A stretch of DNA of 64,000 bases from Xenopus tropicalis (taxonomy: Eukaryota; Chordata; Amphibia; Anura; Pipidae): assembly GCF_000004195.4 (NCBI RefSeq), contig NC_030681.2:1657547-1721546 (forward strand). The letters are read 5' to 3'. Each line of letters begins with the position of its first letter. Positions within the stretch are counted from its first letter, which is position 1. The translations under genes and the position numbers were made by a program. Below the pieces are notes generated by a model. That model made no database searches. It saw only the letters and a list, made by a program, of their open reading frames with translations, and was not told the origin of the DNA. This document shows, one piece after another, positions 1 to 12,400 of this stretch.

Positions 1-932
1 ACCCAGGGGGTGGGTATATATAAACTGTGCGTCTTACCCAGGGGGTGGGTATATATAAACTGTGCATCTTACCCAGGGGGTACGTATATATAAACTGTGC
101 GACTTACCCAGGGGGTACGTATATATAAACTGTGCGTCTTACCCAGGGGGTGGGTATATATAAACTGTGCGTCTTACCCAGGGGGTACGTATATATAAAC
201 TGTGCGACTTACCCAGGGGGGACGTATATATAAACTGTGCGTCTTACCCAGGGGGTGGGTATATATAAACTGTGCGACTTACCCAGGGGGGACGTATATA
301 TAAACGGTGCGTCTTACCCAAGGGGGATGTATATATAAACTGTGCGACTTACCCAGGGGGGACGTATATATAAACTGTGCGTCTTACCCAGGGGGTGGGT
401 ATATATAAACTGTGCGACTTACCCAGGGGGTACGTATATATAAACAGTGCGACTTACCCAGGGGGTGGGTATATATAAACTGTGCGACTTACCCAGGGGG
501 TACGTATATATAAACAGTGCGACTTACCCACTGGGTGGGTATATATAAACTGTGCGACTTACCCAGGGGGTGGGTATATATAAACTGTGCGACTTACCCA
601 GGGGGTACGTATATATAAACTGTGCGACTTACCCAGGGGGTGGGTATATATAAACTGTGCGACTTACCCAGGGGGTGGGTATATATAAACTGTGCGACTT
701 ACCCAGGGGGTGGGTATATATAAACTGTGCGTCTTACCCAGGGGTACATATATATAAACAGTGCGTCTTACCCAGGGGGTGGGTATATATAAACTGTGCG
801 ACTTACCCAGGGGGTGGGTATATATAAACTGTGCGACTTACCCAGGGGGTACGTATATATAAACTGTGCGACTTACCCAGGGGGTGGGTATATATAAACT
901 GTGCGACTTACCCAGGGGGTACGTATATATAA
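1..932. repeat. Minisatellite, 35-bp unit, about 26 copies
   Basis: Each unit contains ACCCAGGGGGTGGG then TATATATAAACTGTGC, with variants (TACGT or GACGT for TGGGT). It begins at the left edge, so the array extends beyond the window. It lies 5' of vegfa exon 2, in intron 1 or upstream flank. Confidence 0.97.
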
Positions 933-1310
933 CCAGGGGGTGTGTATGTGCCACCTTGAAGCGACTGGCACCCCGTTCCTGACCCCCCAGTGGGGGTTCC
1001 TCTCTATAATGGGAATCTGAGAAACGTGGGAACGGCAGGGGGAATATAAAGGCAAATGCCCCCGTTCAGAGCTGGGGCCGCACATCCCAAATCGGCTTCT
1101 CATTAACCGCTTGTTGGTGGAACAGTGGGGCATTGCTTGGGGGCAGTTCTATGGCCCCCCCCCCCCCTCCCTCCCTCCCCGGGGCAGAAAGGGGGAAATT
1201 CTGAATGGATTTGACTGAATGAAGCAAGTTTAGTGCAGCTCCGGCCTCTATTCCCAGCACTTCAGCCTGTCCCTCCCCTCTGTCACTGGTTGGCTGAGAT
1301 CTCCTCGCCA
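933..1310. other. Unique spacer between two arrays
   Basis: Mostly unique GC-rich sequence with a C-homopolymer near 1155. No exon with acceptor, frame and donor is seen, and no signal-peptide exon for vegfa is recognisable here. Confidence 0.6.
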
Positions 1311-2001
1311 TTAACTCTTTCCCAGGCGGGACTCTCTATTAACTCTTTCCCAGGCCGGACCCTCTATTAACTCTTTCCCAGGCAGGAGTCTCTATTAACT
1401 CTTTCCCAGGCAGGAGTCTCTATTAACTCTTTCCCAGGCGGGAGTCTCTATTAACTCTTTCCCAGGCGGGAGTCTCTATTCACTCTTTCCCAGGAGAGAG
1501 TCTCTATTAACTCTTTCCCAGGCCAGAGTCTCTATTAACTCTTTCCCAGGCGGGAGTCTCTATTAACTCTTTCCCAGGCCAGAGTCTCTATTAACTCTTT
1601 CCCAGGCCAGAGTCTCTATTAACTCTTTCCCAGGCCAGAGTCTCTATTAACTCTTTCCCAGGCCAGACCCTCTATTAACTCTTTCCCAGGCCAGTCCCTC
1701 TATTAACTCTTTCCCAGGCCAGACCCTCTATTAACTCTTTCCCAGGCCGGACCCTCTATTAACTCTTTCCCAGGCCGGACCCTCTATTAACTCTTTCCCA
1801 GGCCAGACCCTCTATTAACTCTTTCCCAGGCCAGACCCTCTATTAACTCTTTCCCAGGCCAGTCCCTCTATTAACTCTTTCCCAGGCCGGACCCTCTATT
1901 AACTCTTTCCCAGGCCGGACCCTCTATTAACTCTTTCCCAGGCCGGAGTCTCTATTAACTCTTTCCCAGGCGGGAGTCTCTATTAACTCTTTCCCAGGCA
2001 G
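1311..2001. repeat. Minisatellite, 28-bp unit, about 25 copies
   Basis: The unit is TTAACTCTTTCCCAGGC followed by a variable GGGAGTCTCTA or CAGACCCTCTA stretch. Variants cluster in runs (GGGAGTC early and late, CAGACCC in the middle), which suggests local expansion. Confidence 0.97.
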
Positions 2002-3417
2002 GCAGATAGAAAGCCGCTATGGGACAGTGGCAGGATATTAACCCCTGAGGAACAAGTGCTTTATTTCCATAGCTGCTGGGGAGGCGCAGTGTGAGCAGAC
2101 TGTTAATGGGCCAGCTTGGCCCCTGCTTGCCACTGGTCCCCTTTGCTGACGCCAGCGGGTAGGCCGGCTCTAGGGAAGCTCTCCGTGCCGCACGTAGACT
2201 TTTTCCAAGTGTTCAGCAGCCTGAGACAGACGAAAGGCCCTTGAAATCTCTTTCATGTGACTCGCCTGAGTTTTTTTTTTTTTTTTTTTCCCCTTTATTT
2301 ATTTCCAGTGCAAGGAACAGGCCCCATCCCATAATAACGCTGGAAGTGGCAACGAATTCCTGAAAGGAGTAGCAGCCCAGACTCAATAGCCCAGACTGCC
2401 CATTATCGGGGGTCTGTGCCCACCCCGGCAGCACTGCTGCTGGAGGACCCTCATGTATTCAGTCAGGGTTTCCCTTCATTGTGTTTCCCTCCACTTACAC
2501 AGACTAATGAGAAACCAGAGGCTGCACACAGGGTGGCTGAGTGTTTAACCCTTTCACTGACAAGGTGTAACAGCCCTTCTGCCCCTTCTCCTTATGTTAT
2601 GCACACAGGCCCAGGTGGGGTTCATATAGAAAGTTCTGTCTGTTAAAGGGACGTGCCGGGATTGGGCTGCCAGTTACCTGCCCCTGTCACGCTTGTCTGG
2701 TTAACTCCGTGGGTGCCAGACAGTCATTAGCCGGTAGAATGTGGGTGTTGGGCATGGTGCTTAACCCCCTCCTCCCTGCCGAGAGGCCGATCCTGCAGTC
2801 TCTCCCCATAGGGCAGCACAGGGGTAAGGGCCGGAGGAGGAGGAGAGACGGGCAGATAAAAGGGAGAGGCCGGGACTTTTGTTAGGTGGAAATATTTAAT
2901 GAAACGCGGGCAGCCGGGGGGGAGGCGGCAGCCAATGAGCAGTATGGCAGTGACCTTCACAGGCACCACAAGGTCACCGGCCTTTCCTATGGAACCTGCT
3001 ATTTTACCTTTAAAGGACCTTAAGCCAGTGTCACATGTGTGACTAAACTTAACCCCCGCATGTCCCTCCTGCAGCACATTGCTCCGCACAATGTGACACA
3101 GAGCGTTACCCCGGGGCCGAGTGTACGGGGCAACGAGATCTGTGGCCTTTACCCTGCAGTAAGCGCTGGGGGCCCCCTGCCTCTCAGCCATTCCTTCCTG
3201 GCCTGGCTGGAAATGTGGAGCCGACTGGGGGCCCTAGAACTTCTCTGTAATGTCCGGAACATTTATAGATTTCTCACTTCAAATCATCAGAAGTAAACAC
3301 TTTGTTTTTTTCTAACTGCCCTTGAGTTGTGCCAGGGCTATCTGCCAGCCGCGGGCCGAGACCTTAGCCACACACACTGCAACATCCTATCAGCAGCTTG
3401 GGGTGAACCGGGACCAC
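2002..3417. other. Unique non-coding sequence upstream of vegfa exon 2
   Basis: About 1.4 kb without tandem structure, apart from a T-run at 2271-2290. Short frames on both strands have no family resemblance. It could hold regulatory sequence of intron 1 or the 5' flank. No exon is supported. Confidence 0.55.
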
Positions 3418-3815
3418 TGGGGGCAGGTAGAGACAGGGAGGTATGTTGGGGTAATAGAGAGAGAGGGGGGTATGTTGGGGCAGGTAGAGATAGAGAGGGA
3501 GGTATGTTGGTGCAGGTAGAGTAAGATGGAAGAATGTTGGGGCAGATAGAGAGAGAGGGGGAGGTATGTTGGTGCAGGTAGAGTAAGATGGAAGAATGTT
3601 GGGGCAGATAGAGAGAGAGGGGGAGGTATGTTGGTGCAGGTAGAGTAAGATGGAAGAATGTTGGGGCAGATAGAGAGAAAGAGAGGTATGTTGGGGGCAG
3701 GTAGAGAGAGAGAGGGGGGGTTGTTGGGGCAGACTGGCAGCAGATGAGCGCAGGTGACTGGGAAGAGAGCGCAGGTGACTGGGAAGAGAGCGCAGGTGAC
3801 TGGGAAGAGAGTGCA
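3418..3815. repeat. Purine-rich minisatellite, 62-bp unit plus a 21-bp unit
   Basis: The 62-bp units start at about 3507, 3569 and 3631 (core TTGGTGCAGGTAGAGTAAGA), after a more degenerate start near 3418. From about 3747, four 21-bp units with GCGCAGGTGACTGGGAAGA follow. Confidence 0.9.
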
Positions 3816-4119
3816 TATAGAGAGACTGCCTGACTTACACACAGAGCAGCGACCTGACAACAATGTGAGTCATGCGTCGTGCAGATTAGATTGCAGCGCC
3901 GAGGCCCAGCCGGAGCTGTTTGCCCACGTAGCCCGGCCCGGCACGAGCCATTGCTTGCTCAGTTGAGGCCCAGTGGGAGTTACTTGCTGCTCAGCTGGGG
4001 TTGGGCAGGAGCAGAGGGAAAGGGTAAGTGGAAATGCAAACATTATAATGGTACCCGAGGCCCTGCCCTGTGCCCACAAACATGGAGGCAAATCTGTGCT
4101 GGGCCCAGGCTGTAGGGCT

Positions 4120-4378
4120 GATTACATACATAGGTGCTAAATTGCACCAGTGCAGTTGCCAGTAGCAACCAATCAGCCATTCACTTTGAACAGAAAATGA
4201 AAGCAAAGATCTGATTGTGCCAATCTGGGGGTGATTAGGTGCCACACTGCCGTTATCCTATCCCACACGTGCCAATCTGGGGGGTGATTAGGTGCCACAC
4301 TGCCATTATCCTATCCCACACGTGCCAATCTGGGGGGTGATTAGGTGCCACACTGCCGTTATCTTCAGATTGGCACGT
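4120..4378. mobile_element. Probable MITE remnant with internal 52-bp triplication
   Basis: 4126-4215 resembles a common Xenopus interspersed repeat (AATTGCACCAGTGCAGTTGC, then GTAGCAACCAATCAGC). From 4217 a 52-53 bp unit starting GTGCCAATCTGG occurs three times. The last copy ends in the inverted form CAGATTGGCAC (4366-4376), so the block is bounded by inverted sequence. Family assignment is from memory. Confidence 0.55.
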
Positions 4379-6438
4379 ATGGGGGTAGGAGCGCCAGGAA
4401 GGAGCCATGCCAATGCCAGCAATACACACACAGCCTTGTTCCCTGTATTACTGCCCCGGGGAGAAGGCCGGGCTCTGCCGCTAATGGCATTGGGCAGTCG
4501 GCCATCGCACCACAAAAGGCTCTGATGATGCAACATGGGGGTTTTTTTAGATTTAAATATGTATTGGGCTGTTTCTTTGTTTGGAGAATCCAGAAATGAT
4601 TGGTTTGTATCCCGAGCCGGAGGGGACTCTCATTTCCAGCAAAAGAACTTTCTGTTTAGAAACAGGGATATCCGGGCCGAAGGCTGCAAATCTGTTTTAT
4701 GAATGCGAGAAAAACAGCTTAAATAGCATCAAAATATGCCCGTGTCATATGCTGCCCACTAGCCCATTGGCTCAGTGATTGGCTGCTTGCAATCCATTGT
4801 GCCCTCACTGTCACCCTCAGCTGCCTGTTGATCTCAGGGAAGCGATTGGCTGCTGGCAGTGTTGGGGATCCCTGATGCACCGAGTTGTGTCACTGTTGGG
4901 CATTACTAGTGGGCACCGGCCCATTGTTGGCATGAACTGGCTAGTTATTTCTGACAGCAGGTTGCCCCACCATAGATCGAACCAAAGCTCATAACATGGG
5001 GGGATCTTTGCTCTCTTGGTTCTCTCATTATTGGTGCCATTCAGGTTGGTTTGTGTGGCATGTACCAAGTGATTAGTTTGGGGGGGGGGGGGCTCAGAAT
5101 GAACCTACAGTTGCCCCAAAAGCTTACTTTCAGCCATTCTTGTTACCAGAAGCTGCTAGCCCATTAATCAATGTTTCTGATTGATTAGACATATCCTTCA
5201 GTCATGGTTACTATGGCAACGCAACCTGACAGCCCTTCACAACTCATAGGCCCGAAGCCTGAGGACATAGTGGCCTCCCCCCATTAAAGCCTCTATCTCC
5301 CCCCCCCCCCCCCCCCCCAGACTGACCAACGTGTCATATTCGGCCATTTTCCTCTCTCGCTGCTGTAACTGTAAGTGTAAATGGGCCGGTTGGGGTGAGA
5401 TAGTCACGCAGCCTGTTCCGTGTAATGCCCCCAGTAGCCATGGCTGGTTGCACAATGTCCCTGCTTGTTTAGCTCTGTTTGTATGTCGGAGCGTAGACTT
5501 TGTACTGAGCACTTGGGCTTTACCTGCAGCCGCACAGGACAAAATCCAACGTGCGAGGCCTCGGCCGCTGTGTTTGTTTTGCCCCAGCCTGACCTTCAGC
5601 TTCCCCTGTGGGCAGCAAACAGACTGGGGCAATGGCGGCTTCTGCCCCCCTCTCCTGTCACATCCCATTGGGGGCCACATTGAATTGAATTCTCTTCCCT
5701 CTATTGTGATATCGGCGGCAGCCATTCCGCGCTCCAACCTGTACATTTTATTCATCCAAAATTCCCTTTAAGTCTCCAGCTTCCAGTCCATTAAATCTGA
5801 CCTTGTTACTGACCCATCGCATCCCTCTTAGGGAGCAGAAGGGGTTAATATCAGGGTAAATATGTAGAACAAAGAATTAACAGGCAGAAGGTCTAATTAG
5901 ACATCCACTAAATGAAAACATGTGGTCTATTTCCATGTTAGCCTGCGAGAGCCTCGCTCTCTCCCACCCGCACCCCCTTCTGGATTTCATTAGAGCTCTC
6001 AGGAAAACTGGCAGGGTCTCTCCCAGCAGGTTCAGAGCTATTCCTTGTCTTCTTCCCACTCCCTTCCCCACGTTATTCTCCTTAACTCCATCCCTCACAT
6101 GGTGTTCTGTGCCCTGGCACTGGGACTGAAGGATTAGGGCTCTCCCTGGCATGGCCTGTATGTGCCCATAGCATGGCCTCCCTGGCATGGCCTGTATGTG
6201 CCCATAGCAATGGGAATGGATTGGGAGGAGGCTGTGCCACCCCAAAGCCAAGGGCTGCTAGTTGGTGTAACATAATTTGGTTTATTTCCATAGTCAGTAC
6301 CCCAGAGAATAAGCCCAGAGTTCCCTGTACAACAAGTAGGGTGCTGTGTATATATTGCCCCTCGCTGATGTATATACCATGCTTGTTTGTTACAGAAAGA
6401 TTTTACTGGCTTTGCTCACTCTTCTTTTCCTTTCTCAG
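4379..6438. other. vegfa: Intron 1 or 5' flank, mostly unique, up to the exon 2 acceptor
   Basis: Contains homopolymer tracts (G-run near 5080, C-run near 5301-5318) and a 35-bp direct duplication at 6148-6208 (GGCATGGCCTGTATGTGCCC). It ends in the polypyrimidine acceptor of exon 2. No canonical exon 1 was found. Confidence 0.55.
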
Positions 6439-6490
6439 TTGTCCGGGGCAGCCCCTATGCCAGGCGAGGGAGACCATAAACCAACAGAAG
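6439..6490 (+). CDS. vegfa: vegfa exon 2 (52 bp): signal-peptide end and mature N terminus
   Basis: The exon reads [17 protein letters not shown] plus the first base of a split Val codon, which exon 3 completes. The acceptor is a polypyrimidine tract ending TTTCTCAG and the donor is AAG|GTAAGG. Mammalian exon 2 is also 52 bp with the same phases (0 in, 1 out) and the same Ala-Ala-Pro-Met core, where signal peptidase cuts. The residues after APM are divergent, as is usual for this segment. The frame stays open upstream through the polypyrimidine tract, which is discussed as a finding. Confidence 0.93.
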
Positions 6491-9400
6491 GTAAGGACCT
6501 ATTAATTTGTAATTATTATTTCAATACATACACTGGAGTGAAGGACCTGTAATGTTCTCTCCCAGCCTTAAAATGCCCAGCACCATAAGCCTCCCGTTGT
6601 GTTAGCCAGCCAAGCAGCATCAATGTGGAACTCGCTAATAAAGGCAGCGAGGGTTTCCCTTACACTGATAGGGTTAACTGAGTAGCAGTTTCATGATGCT
6701 GCCCTCTCCTGGTTTCTATGTGCACTTGGTGGGATTTGGGACCACCAGAAACTCTCTGTTTGCAATAATAGCAGTTTCTCATTTTACCCTGTGTAGTTGG
6801 ATGCAGTGCAATAGCCAATTAGGAACGAGGATACGCGCCAAGCTGAAGTCACTACTGCTTCTCGGCCCATATCTCTCTTTATAAATTGCCTTTATATTGC
6901 ATAGAAGCAGTGTGCAGCCATGTCTCTGACTGCATAAGTGACTCTGATAGGCCTGCTCACTGGTAGCCAATGTGTCCTGTCCTGCCCACTGATAGGAGCC
7001 AAGTGCCACCTAGGCCTGCTCACTGGTAGCCAATGTGTCCTGTCCTGCCCACTGATAGGAGCCAAGTGCCACCTAGGCCTGCTCACTGGTAGCCAATGTG
7101 TCCCGTCCTGCCCACTGATAGGAGCCAAATGCCACCTAGGCCTGCTCACTGGTAGCCAATGTGTCCCGTCCTGCCCACTGATAGGAGCCAAATGCCACCT
7201 AGGCCTGCTCACTGGTAGCCAATGTGTCCCGTCCTGCCCACTGATAGGAGCCAAATGCCACCTAGGCCTGCTCACTGGTAGCCAATGTGTCCCGTCCTGC
7301 CCACTGATAGGAGCCAAATGCCACCTAGGCCTGCTCACTGGTAGCCAATGTGTCCCGTCCTGCCCACTGATAGGAGCCAAATGCCACCTAGGCCTGCTCA
7401 CTGGTAGCCAATGTGTCCCGTCCTGCCCACTGATAGGAGCCAAATGCCACCTAGGCCTGCTCACTGGTAGCCAATGTGTCCTGTCCTGCCCACTGATAGG
7501 AGCCAAATGCCACCTAGGCCTGCTCACTGGTAGCCAATGTGTCCCGTCCTGCCCACTGATAGGAGCCAAATGCCACCTAGGCCTGCTCACTGGTAGCCAA
7601 TGTGTCCCGTCCTGCCCACTGATAGGAGCCAAATGCCACCTAGGCCTGCTCACTGGTAGCCAATGTGTCCCGTCCTGCCCACTGATAGGAGCCAAATGCC
7701 ACCTAGGCCTGCTCACTGGTAGCCAATGTGTCCTGTCCTGCCCACTGATAGGAGCCAAATGCCACCTAGGCCTGCTCACTGGTAGCCAATGTGTCCCGCC
7801 CTGCCCACTGATAGGAGCCAAATGCCACCTAGGCCTGCTTACTGGTATCCTATGTGTCCTGTCCTGCCCACTGATAGGAGCCAAATGCCACTTAGGCTTG
7901 TGTATCAATTAAGACAGAGATGTGCCCAATGATAAGGGAGAGATGGCACCCTGGTGCAATTCTGAGCCATCAGATTTTGGGCACTGGGCAAATACCATAA
8001 ATGTCACGGTTTGTGCTTCTTGTTTTGTAAAGTAAATGGAGTGGAAGTGTTTGTATTTGTTCTGCTTCCGTGTGACTTCCCACCCCATTATCTGCCCCGT
8101 AGCCCCGTGTGGGTGCCCGCGTGCCCTGTCTATTAGCACTGGGTCATGGGAGACCGATAGAAACATGGATGTTGGTATTCAGCACTTTCACCAGCTTGGG
8201 AACTTGCCCACATCAGCAGATCGCGGCTCACATTGTACAGGGCTTATCTCTAAGTGCTGTTCTGATTCGCTGAGACGCACCATTGACCTGTAAATGAGCA
8301 GCTTCCAAGCATTAGAAATGCAGCGAGAGCAGAGCCACTTCAGGGTGCATGGAATTACCCCCACCAAACTACCCCGCCACAGTCCCAGCGGGCAGGCGGA
8401 TTGTTCCATGTCCCAGGGGCACGTTCAGGGCCTGTCACCCTTGGCATACGCTGGCAGAACTGGGCAGCCGACTGGTGAGCGGCCAGTCTAACGAGGGGCT
8501 GCTTTTATTCTATGCTGGTGTAGGGGCAAATCTGCTGCAATCCGGTGCCGGGGGAATTGAGAGAGTGGTGCCGGGGGGGGCACATCATCATATTCCTCCT
8601 TTTCCCTCTTCTATTATTATCCGCCACCAGCTCAACATTACTCAGCCCTTTTATTTTCGGCTGCTGAAACGTGGGGAGCGTGCAGTGCAGGCAAGCGGCA
8701 ATGGAGCCCTTTCCCCCCCCCGGCATATTGTAACCCAGTCACAGTGCCTCCCTGGGAAACGCTTGGGGTGCCGAGGAAGGGCTTGGGGGGCAGGACTGGT
8801 ATCAAGGCCCATATGGCCCCTAGTAATGTGCAGCCTCTATAAAACCCCGGCAATTGTGTGTGGTAATAAAACAGCACATCTTGTGTTACGTGCCCTGCTG
8901 TCATTTACTGGTTACGTGACACCCCATGGCTGTGCCTCTGTGGGAAGCCCTCGGCCACACAAAGTGGAGCAGATTTTTCCATGATGCAATGGGTTTCCTT
9001 ATCAGGCAGTTATTAACTGGCGCTCCAGGTCTCTGTACCTGCAAGCAGTACGGCAGCTCGCCCCAGCTCAGCCCCGGGATTACAGATCTTTGCTTTTCAC
9101 AGCTTTAGGGTTTACCGGATTCCTGGGGGATTAACCCAATATCTCGTGCCGTGTCTGTTGGTTCCGCTCTAACGCCTACCGGAAAGCCCTTTCCCCCTAA
9201 GTGCCACCCTGCTGTCTGACAGCTCCTCGGCTCAAGGGTCACAGTGTTTCTGCCATGGTGCTTCTGTAGGGCATTGATTGTTATTTGCTTTGGGGTAATA
9301 GTCATGCACTTCTGTAGGGTATCCAAGTGCTGAAAGGCAGCCGGAATGGAAATGGCTTATATAACTACCAACTGTGAGGTGGCTTGAGTGCCAGTGGGTG

Positions 9401-12400
9401 CCTGTATGGGGGCAAGTGGGCTGGGGGCAGAGCTAAGGGGAAGGTACCAAGTAGAAAGGGAGGCAGGGATATAGGGCAGTAATGGGCGAGGTGCAAAGGT
9501 TGCAGTTTAGAAGGGAGGGGAGAGCTTTTGGGGAGACTTTGGTGCATTAGGAGTTAACGGAAGACTCCCACGCTAGGCCTCTTCTGATCCCTATAAAGAT
9601 ACATTCCCCCTTAGTGTGCCCCCTAAACCTACTTGGGGCGCTGGGGCAGTTGGTGTGACACGCAGTAAAGGGTCTGTGGGGCGGAAGTGTCCGTAGGGCG
9701 TCCCATAAGCAGTGAGAGGAATGCCCCCGCTTCCCAGGGGCATAAAAGTAAAGTGATGCTTCTCGGGCCTGTGGGGCGGAAGTGTCTGTAGGGGGTTCTA
9801 GAGCGAGGCGTCCCATAAGCAGTGTGAGGAATGCCCCCGCTTCCCGGGGGCATAAAAGTAAAGTGATGCTTCTCGGGCCTGTGGGGCGGAAGTGTCTGTA
9901 GGGGGTTCTAGAGCGAGGCGTCCCATAAGCAGTGTGAGGAATGCCCCCGCTTCCCAGGGGCATAAAAGTAAAGTGATGCTTGTCGGGTCTGTGGGTTGGA
10001 AGTGTTGGTAGGGGGTTCTAGAGCGAGGCATCCCATAAGCAGTGGGAGGAATGCCCCCGCTTCCCAGGGGCATAAAAGTAAAGTGATGCTTGTCGGGTCT
10101 GTGGGGCGGAAGTGTCCGTAGGGGGTTCTAGAGCGAGGCGTCCCATAAGCAGTGGGAGGAATGCCCCCGCTTCCCAGGGGCATAAAAGTAAAGTGGTGCT
10201 TGTCGGGTCTGTGGGGCGGAAGTGTCCGTAGGGGGTTCTAGAGCGAGGCGTCCCATAAGCAGTGGGAGGAATGCCCCAGCTTCCCAGGGGCATAAAAGTA
10301 AAGTGATGCTTGTCGGGTCTGTGGGTTGGAAGTGTTGGTAGGGGGTTCTAGAGCGAGGCGTCCCATAAGCAGTGGGAGGAATGCCGCTGACATATTTGTG
10401 AGCTTTACGCGCTAATCCCCGCGGCCGCTAGAACAATCACACTGGGATGCGGTGACTGAGATTGGATTTTTTCTGCTAATCCTGACGCCATGTGGCTAAA
10501 AACATCTTGACTAGTGCCCTTTGTCCCCCTCCCAAGAACTGCTGATCTAATTGGCCGCCGTACCCAGAGAGGGGACTCCCCGCTTTATTGCTCCCCAAAG
10601 TCATGGTACAAATGGCTGTGACTTGTTCCATCCTGAGACAGTGGCTGCATTGACTCACTCAGCCCAACCCGGTGTAATTGAGGTGAATCCTCCTCTTCCC
10701 TTAGAGTTTGTGGCTAAATGTAGCCTGTCCCTTTAATGAGCGAGTATTTATGGCGCTGTAAATAATATAGCGCTGCTAATTAACCACACCTCAATAGCCG
10801 GCATATTTCCCAAGCTCATTAAGGCTTGTTGAGCAGTCTGTGCACCCTGCACCCAATCAGCAAATGGCTTTCATTGTAATTGTTGTTAAAACAGTGCTAG
10901 GCATCATCTGATTGGCTGCTGTAGTGCCCATAAGTAGGTTCGTCCTATAGCGATGGCCATAGAAACCCCATTAAAGTTCTCCTCTCTTTTCTCTCCCGAG
11001 TGCAGTGGTGAAGTTCCTAAAAGTGTACGAGCGCAGTATGTGCCAAGTGCGGGAGATCCTGGTCGATATATTCCAGGAATACCCGGACGAGGTGGAGTAT
11101 ATCTTCAAGCCGTCCTGCGTGCCGCTGATGAGATGTGCGGGTTGCTGCAACGACGAGAGCTTGGAATGTGTTCCTACGGAAAGTTACAACATCACCATGC
11201 AGGTAAGGAGCTTGCACTCTAATTGGGCCCTATTCACTATGGCCCAGTGATGTATCATTGCTGGAAGGGGGTTATTTATCAATACTGGGCAAAATGGCTC
11301 ATGGGCAATAACCCTTGGCAACCAATGGCTACCTGCAGCTGGCTGGAAAAAAACAAATCACTGATTGGTTGCTGTGGGTTACTGCCCACAGGCCAATTTG
11401 CCCAGTGTTGATAAATGAGCCCCGATCTCCTTGTATTTCATTGGCTGAAGCAGGGAGCTGTGTGCTTCCATAGCCTGCCCCATTATGTGGGCAATACTTA
11501 GTATTCCAAACCGACTCTGCCGTTTCTCATATTCCACAAGGTCACTTTTGCGTGGAGAGGAATTGGGCAGAGAACGCTATGTATCTTGTCAGCGTCTCCT
11601 ACACTTCAGTAACCTTTCGTTTTTCTCCCCGGGTTGGCGGCACCTCAGGGCCAATCATTCCAGTCTGTCTGCTTTTTCTCAAATCCACTCCCTGTGTGTT
11701 GGCCAATCCCCTTAATTCCAGCCACCACTATTTCTTTACAAAATAAGGCATTAAAGGGATTTGACCCCTCGGTGCCCAGGTGGGTAGAGCTACACGTCAT
11801 TACCTATAGGGCAACCTTCAGCTTGGGCTTGGCTAACAGTGAGTGCTAGCAGTGCGGAATAGCTTTGCTACACGTATAATACTAACCTATAATGGGCAAT
11901 AATAACAGGCGGCACTTTACAGCACCATCCCTCAGTTCCAGGTAAAATACAAATACATTAGGGCTATACAGTAATAATGTAACTGCCAGACCCCATGCTC
12001 CATTTTGTATAAATTGTGTACAGCATTTTGGGTGCCATATTGTATGAAATGTAGCCTCCTCCTTCCCTGCCCGTTGCTCTCTCCCTGGGCCATTGATCTC
12101 CATGAGCAGAAAGCCAAGGTTAACACTGTTTATTTTGTGTTCCCTACAGATAATGAAAATCAAGCCTCACATAAGCCAACATATCATGGATATGAGCTTT
12201 CAGCAGCACAGTCAGTGTGAATGCAGGTAAGCTGTGGGGCTCGGCCCAGTGGGCTTTGGTACTGGCCTAGGGACTTCCTGTTTCACCTGTGCTTTCTATG
12301 GCCACCACAGTCCCCCAGACTGGGCCGGCGGGACACCGGGAAAAATCTCGGTGGGCCCCGGCAGCCCAGACCCGACTGTTGCAGTGCTCCCCCAGCCCGA

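Noticed and set aside
4932..4994. Met-Asn-Trp-Leu start as a candidate vegfa exon 1
   Set aside because: After the first four residues there is no hydrophobic core, no Lys-ending phase-0 junction and no GTAAGT-type donor. It does not look like a signal peptide exon.
6394..6395. Upstream acceptor (TTGTTTGTTACAG) for exon 2
   Set aside because: It would add 43 bases, which breaks the phase-0 junction expected from exon 1. The acceptor at 6438 gives exactly the 52-bp conserved exon.
6892..7912. Long open frames on both strands (over 320 codons)
   Set aside because: They are a 63-bp repeat read as 21 residues. The repeat is intronic and both strands are open only because no stop occurs in one unit.
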